Assembly: GCA_025927665.1 (NCBI GenBank)
Contig: JAICKZ010000121.1
Coordinates: 1 to 9,109 of the forward strand
Length of the DNA: 9,109 bases
Reading direction: 5' to 3'
DNA from: Steroidobacteraceae bacterium
Lineage (GTDB): Bacteria; Pseudomonadota; Gammaproteobacteria; Steroidobacterales; Steroidobacteraceae
Made by a program: the position numbers and the translations under genes. This document shows positions 6,358 through 9,109 of the stretch, piece by piece. How positions within the stretch are numbered: the first letter of the stretch is position 1; every line of letters starts with the position of its first letter. The notes below the pieces were generated by a model. The model was not told the origin of the DNA. It made no database searches and saw only the letters and a list, made by a program, of their open reading frames with translations.

Positions 6358-7116
6358 GCTAATGGAACCCAACACCACTTCATCCAACGTCACTTGAACT
6401 TGATCTTGTGAATCACTTGCGCCAAGCACATACAGTAACGGCAAATAATGCTCCGGTGTTGGAACCGATAGCATTGCTGCCTGACGCAGCGCGGAATCAT
6501 CTTGGTAGTCAATCAATGGTTGATGCTGGAAGGACTCAATACAACGGCGTACTTGTTGATCGAATGATGTTGCCCAGGGAAAAGGTTCAGCATTCTCGGT
6601 AAAACGAATGCGTTGTAGATTGTGTACGACATTGCCACTTCCAACGATCAGCACGCCTTCATCGCGTAATATTTTAAGTTGTTGACCCAAATCATAATGC
6701 CATTGCGGTTTACGAGTTCCATCAATACTCAACTGCACCACCGGTACATTGGCTTGTGGAAACAAATGTTTCATCACCGTCCAACAGCCATGATCAAATC
6801 CCCATTGTTGATCGTGCAACACTTGCACGGGTGCCAGCAACTCAGTGACTCGCTGCGCTAATTGTGGATCGCCAGCGGCTGGATAATGGAATTGATACAA
6901 CGCATCCGGGAAGCCATAAAAATCGTGGATTGTACGTGGCTGTGACATGGCAGTGACTGCGGTGTCACGTGTATACCAATGTGCCGACACACACAACACA
7001 GCACGTGGCTGCACGCCATCGACAAGTTGCGTCCAACCGCGAGTAAATTGATTATCTTCAAACGCAGTCAATGGACTGCCATGTCCAATGAACAATAGTG
7101 GCATGCGAGTAGTCAT
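6334..7116 (-). CDS. ygiD: YgiD-like 4,5-DOPA-extradiol-type dioxygenase (LigB superfamily)
   Basis: This 260-residue protein resembles E. coli YgiD along its whole length. Shared blocks include FIGHGSP (9-15), VSAHWYTR (43-50), TIHDFYGFP (62-70), WGFDHGCW (105-112), VQLSID (127-132), GSGNVVHNL (159-167), PWATSFD (180-186) and TPEHYLPLLYVLGA (220-233). The histidines expected to hold the metal are present: H12, H46, H165 and H223. H109 lies in the active-site GFDHG segment. The family opens the ring of DOPA or related catechols next to the hydroxyls, but the natural substrate in bacteria is uncertain. The start ATG overlaps the stop of the upstream glycosyltransferase gene as ATGA (7116-7113), so translation is probably coupled. 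The preceding GGGAAA is only a weak ribosome site. Its 3' end forms one arm of the junction inverted repeat. Confidence 0.93.
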   Translation of the reverse strand: MTTRMPLLFIGHGSPLTAFEDNQFTRGWTQLVDGVQPRAVLCVSAHWYTRDTAVTAMSQPRTIHDFYGFPDALYQFHYPAAGDPQLAQRVTELLAPVQVLHDQQWGFDHGCWTVMKHLFPQANVPVVQLSIDGTRKPQWHYDLGQQLKILRDEGVLIVGSGNVVHNLQRIRFTENAEPFPWATSFDQQVRRCIESFQHQPLIDYQDDSALRQAAMLSVPTPEHYLPLLYVLGASDSQDQVQVTLDEVVLGSISMLSVKLG

Positions 7117-8921
7117 GGATTTTTTCCCGTCATTATCGATGTCGGTGCAACTAATAATGCGTAGCGCCGACCCATCGGTAATTCGTAACGTGCCGCCACC
7201 ATTGCAATACCTGCATTCATCAATGCACCGGCCACGCCATCGCCAGAAATGCGTTGTGCCCTAAAATGCTCTAACCATTGGGTAATAGGACCAGACGCAT
7301 GTCCCGGCAACATGACTAATATATGTGCGTGCGGATGTTGCTTGAACCATGCATCGACCAACGGCGCAATGTTTTGATCTGGCGCATTCAATTCAGTGAT
7401 CTGTCTATCAACATGATAATCAAGCATGGCGATTGTGGTTTCATCCGGCAACAACACTGCCAAAGGTTGTGTTCCACAATCACGATTTATGGCATGAGCA
7501 ATTTCACCAAGATTTTGCCATCGATTGACTACGGGAACCACCGCGAGCATTGCAATGGTAAGTGTTATGACGGTAATCATGTAGCACCAAGCCAAACTGA
7601 TCGCAGGTTGATTGTGTTGTTGTGCAGCTGCCGCACGTCTAATTGCCGTAAAGCTGATCACTATCAGCACGGTAATGGCAAGAGCAATCCACGCTAACTG
7701 TTTATCACTACGCAGTTCCGTCATACTGAGGATGACCAATACGGCAACGACCATTATGAGTAATACACCAATAAGATAACGCGTGCCGCGCAACATCCAT
7801 CTGTCGAAACGATCTGCATTGGAATCAAGTTCATTCACCCACAATGAAATCATTGCGCTGATACCAAGTACTGCTGGCGCGAAATAAACATCACGCGCGG
7901 TTGCAGATAAGGAAATCAACAAGGCAAAAGGCAGCCATGCTGCCATTGCGAAGCGCCAAGCGATGGTGTTTGAATCACTTGTTGCTCGGTGCACCGATTG
8001 AAACGCAGCCGTCCATCCGCGACGCATTGCACCGAGCAACAATAAAAACCAGGGGAAGATGTAGTACGGCAATTCCACCCAGTACTTGCCGATCCAATTT
8101 TGATGACCCGTCGCATAATCCAATGCAACGGTTGAATGGACATGCGTAAATCTTCCAGCAAGGTTGTTCCAAAACAGAACGCGTAAATCCTCCACACCAT
8201 TGGGTTGATGTAGTACCGCGCTAACCCAAATACCGATGGCAATCAGTTGCAATGACAACCCTGACCACAATTGCCACCGGATCAGTTCACGCCAGCGACG
8301 CTCCCAAACAATCAAGGTCAACAATGCCAATCCCGGCACTAACCAACCCACGGCGCTTTTGGCCATGAAACCCCACAAAGCACCGACATGCATTAACGTA
8401 TACCAACGCCATTTGTGAACCTCGTGGACCGCGATATATCCCCGATAGGCACCGAGCAAAGCGACCGCACATCCAGCAAGCAAGCAGGCATCCGGTGCCA
8501 ACCAACTCACCACTCTCAATGATTCAAACATAGATGCGAACAACATCGCGGCGAGCATCCCCGCGCTGGTGCCAGCCATTGCTTGTACTAGAAGCGCAAG
8601 CGCAACGGTGGTGACGATCGCGTAGAAAACATTGGGCACGCGCGCGGCCACTGAAGATTGTCCAAAGACCTTGAATGACATGGCTGTCAGCCAATAAGAC
8701 AGTGGGGGTTTCTCTAAAAACGTGTGCGTTCCCAGCTCAGGCAACACCCAGTCGCCACGATGACCAACGTTACTTTGACTCATATTCCAGGCCAAATCGG
8801 CTTCGCGAGGTTCGTCCGGTGTCCAGTATTCACGGCCGAACATACTGAATAACCAGAGTGGCGCCATGGACAACAACACCATCAATAACCACGAATATCG
8901 CAATTGAATCCCCCGTGACAC
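7113..8921 (-). CDS. ArnT/PMT-like membrane glycosyltransferase (GT39/GT83 type)
   Basis: This is an inner-membrane protein of up to 602 residues with about a dozen hydrophobic segments and a hydrophilic C-terminal part (about 460-602) likely in the periplasm. The first external loop carries the superfamily catalytic motif TPDEPREADL (34-43; D36 E37), then FLEKPPLSYW (68-77). VSWLAPDACL (138-147) holds the second conserved aspartate (D144). Such enzymes move sugars from a polyprenyl-phosphate donor to lipid A, protein or other periplasmic acceptors. No arn or lipid A genes are present, so the acceptor is unknown and arnT is not assigned. The longest frame starts at GTG 8921, without a ribosome site. 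TTG at 8903, five bases after GGGGGA (8914-8909), is a good alternative that would remove six residues. It heads the cluster and overlaps ygiD by four bases. Confidence 0.86.
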   Translation of the reverse strand: MSRGIQLRYSWLLMVLLSMAPLWLFSMFGREYWTPDEPREADLAWNMSQSNVGHRGDWVLPELGTHTFLEKPPLSYWLTAMSFKVFGQSSVAARVPNVFYAIVTTVALALLVQAMAGTSAGMLAAMLFASMFESLRVVSWLAPDACLLAGCAVALLGAYRGYIAVHEVHKWRWYTLMHVGALWGFMAKSAVGWLVPGLALLTLIVWERRWRELIRWQLWSGLSLQLIAIGIWVSAVLHQPNGVEDLRVLFWNNLAGRFTHVHSTVALDYATGHQNWIGKYWVELPYYIFPWFLLLLGAMRRGWTAAFQSVHRATSDSNTIAWRFAMAAWLPFALLISLSATARDVYFAPAVLGISAMISLWVNELDSNADRFDRWMLRGTRYLIGVLLIMVVAVLVILSMTELRSDKQLAWIALAITVLIVISFTAIRRAAAAQQHNQPAISLAWCYMITVITLTIAMLAVVPVVNRWQNLGEIAHAINRDCGTQPLAVLLPDETTIAMLDYHVDRQITELNAPDQNIAPLVDAWFKQHPHAHILVMLPGHASGPITQWLEHFRAQRISGDGVAGALMNAGIAMVAARYELPMGRRYALLVAPTSIMTGKNP

Positions 8922-9109
8922 CGGTCACAATTGAAACCCACACCAATGCTGAACAGCAAAATATTGGCGTATTTTTTACGGGCGGCCCGCACAATACAAG
9001 CCGATTATGCATAATAGCGAACAAACTGGGCGGACATAGGCAGACACATTTTCAGTCACAGGCGTTCGGTGTAGTATTGACCACCTTAATTTTGGTTCAG
9101 TTGAGTTAC

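Noticed and set aside
8973..8989. T-run followed by CGGG-CGG-CCCG hairpin upstream of the glycosyltransferase gene
   Set aside because: The T-run is on the wrong side of the hairpin for the plus strand and becomes an A-run on the minus strand, and the stem is only four base pairs.
9077..9105. TTGACC near the right edge as a -35 box for a plus-strand gene
   Set aside because: At the proper distance only GTTGAG is found, which is not a -10 box. The sequence ends before any gene can be seen.

Overview
The window looks like chromosomal DNA of a proteobacterium, most likely a gammaproteobacterium of about 50% G+C. The basis is a TonB-dependent outer-membrane receptor (so a Gram-negative envelope), YgiD and ModF homologues that resemble the enterobacterial proteins, and the PnuT-type thiamine transporter arrangement. 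There are eight protein-coding genes, one of them cut by the window edge. They are tightly packed. No rRNA, tRNA, CRISPR array, insertion sequence or integrase is visible, and no gap without a gene exceeds 300 bases.

Left part (1-3313, minus strand): a thiamine acquisition operon. Reading right to left it has a weak promoter, a complete TPP riboswitch (3179-3275), a 707-residue TonB-dependent receptor, a 170-base gap with a REP-like hairpin, a small cytoplasmic thiamine-binding protein of the YkoF/MTH1187 (PF01910) family, and a PnuC-family permease (PnuT type). The permease starts on the last base of the preceding stop codon and runs off the window. The likely route is outer membrane via the receptor, inner membrane via PnuT, then capture by the small binding protein in the cytoplasm. 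All of it would be shut down when TPP is plentiful.

Middle (3338-4775, plus strand): a phzF-family gene is divergent from the thiamine operon and has its own plausible sigma-70 promoter. It is followed by a small AT-rich gene (about 36% G+C by hand count) with a degenerate GIY-YIG domain and rare codons, which looks acquired.

Right part (4809-8921, minus strand): an apparent three-gene operon. It encodes an ArnT/PMT-type membrane glycosyltransferase, a YgiD-type extradiol dioxygenase that overlaps it by 4 bases, and a ModF-type tandem ABC ATPase 10 bases further on. The ygiD/modF junction carries a perfect 11-bp inverted repeat exactly where a Shine-Dalgarno for modF should be. The final 188 bases (8922-9109) lie upstream of this operon and show no gene or convincing promoter.

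The most interesting points are the three-protein thiamine import set without ABC components, the possible expression platform of its riboswitch, the ygiD/modF junction hairpin, and the atypical GIY-YIG gene.
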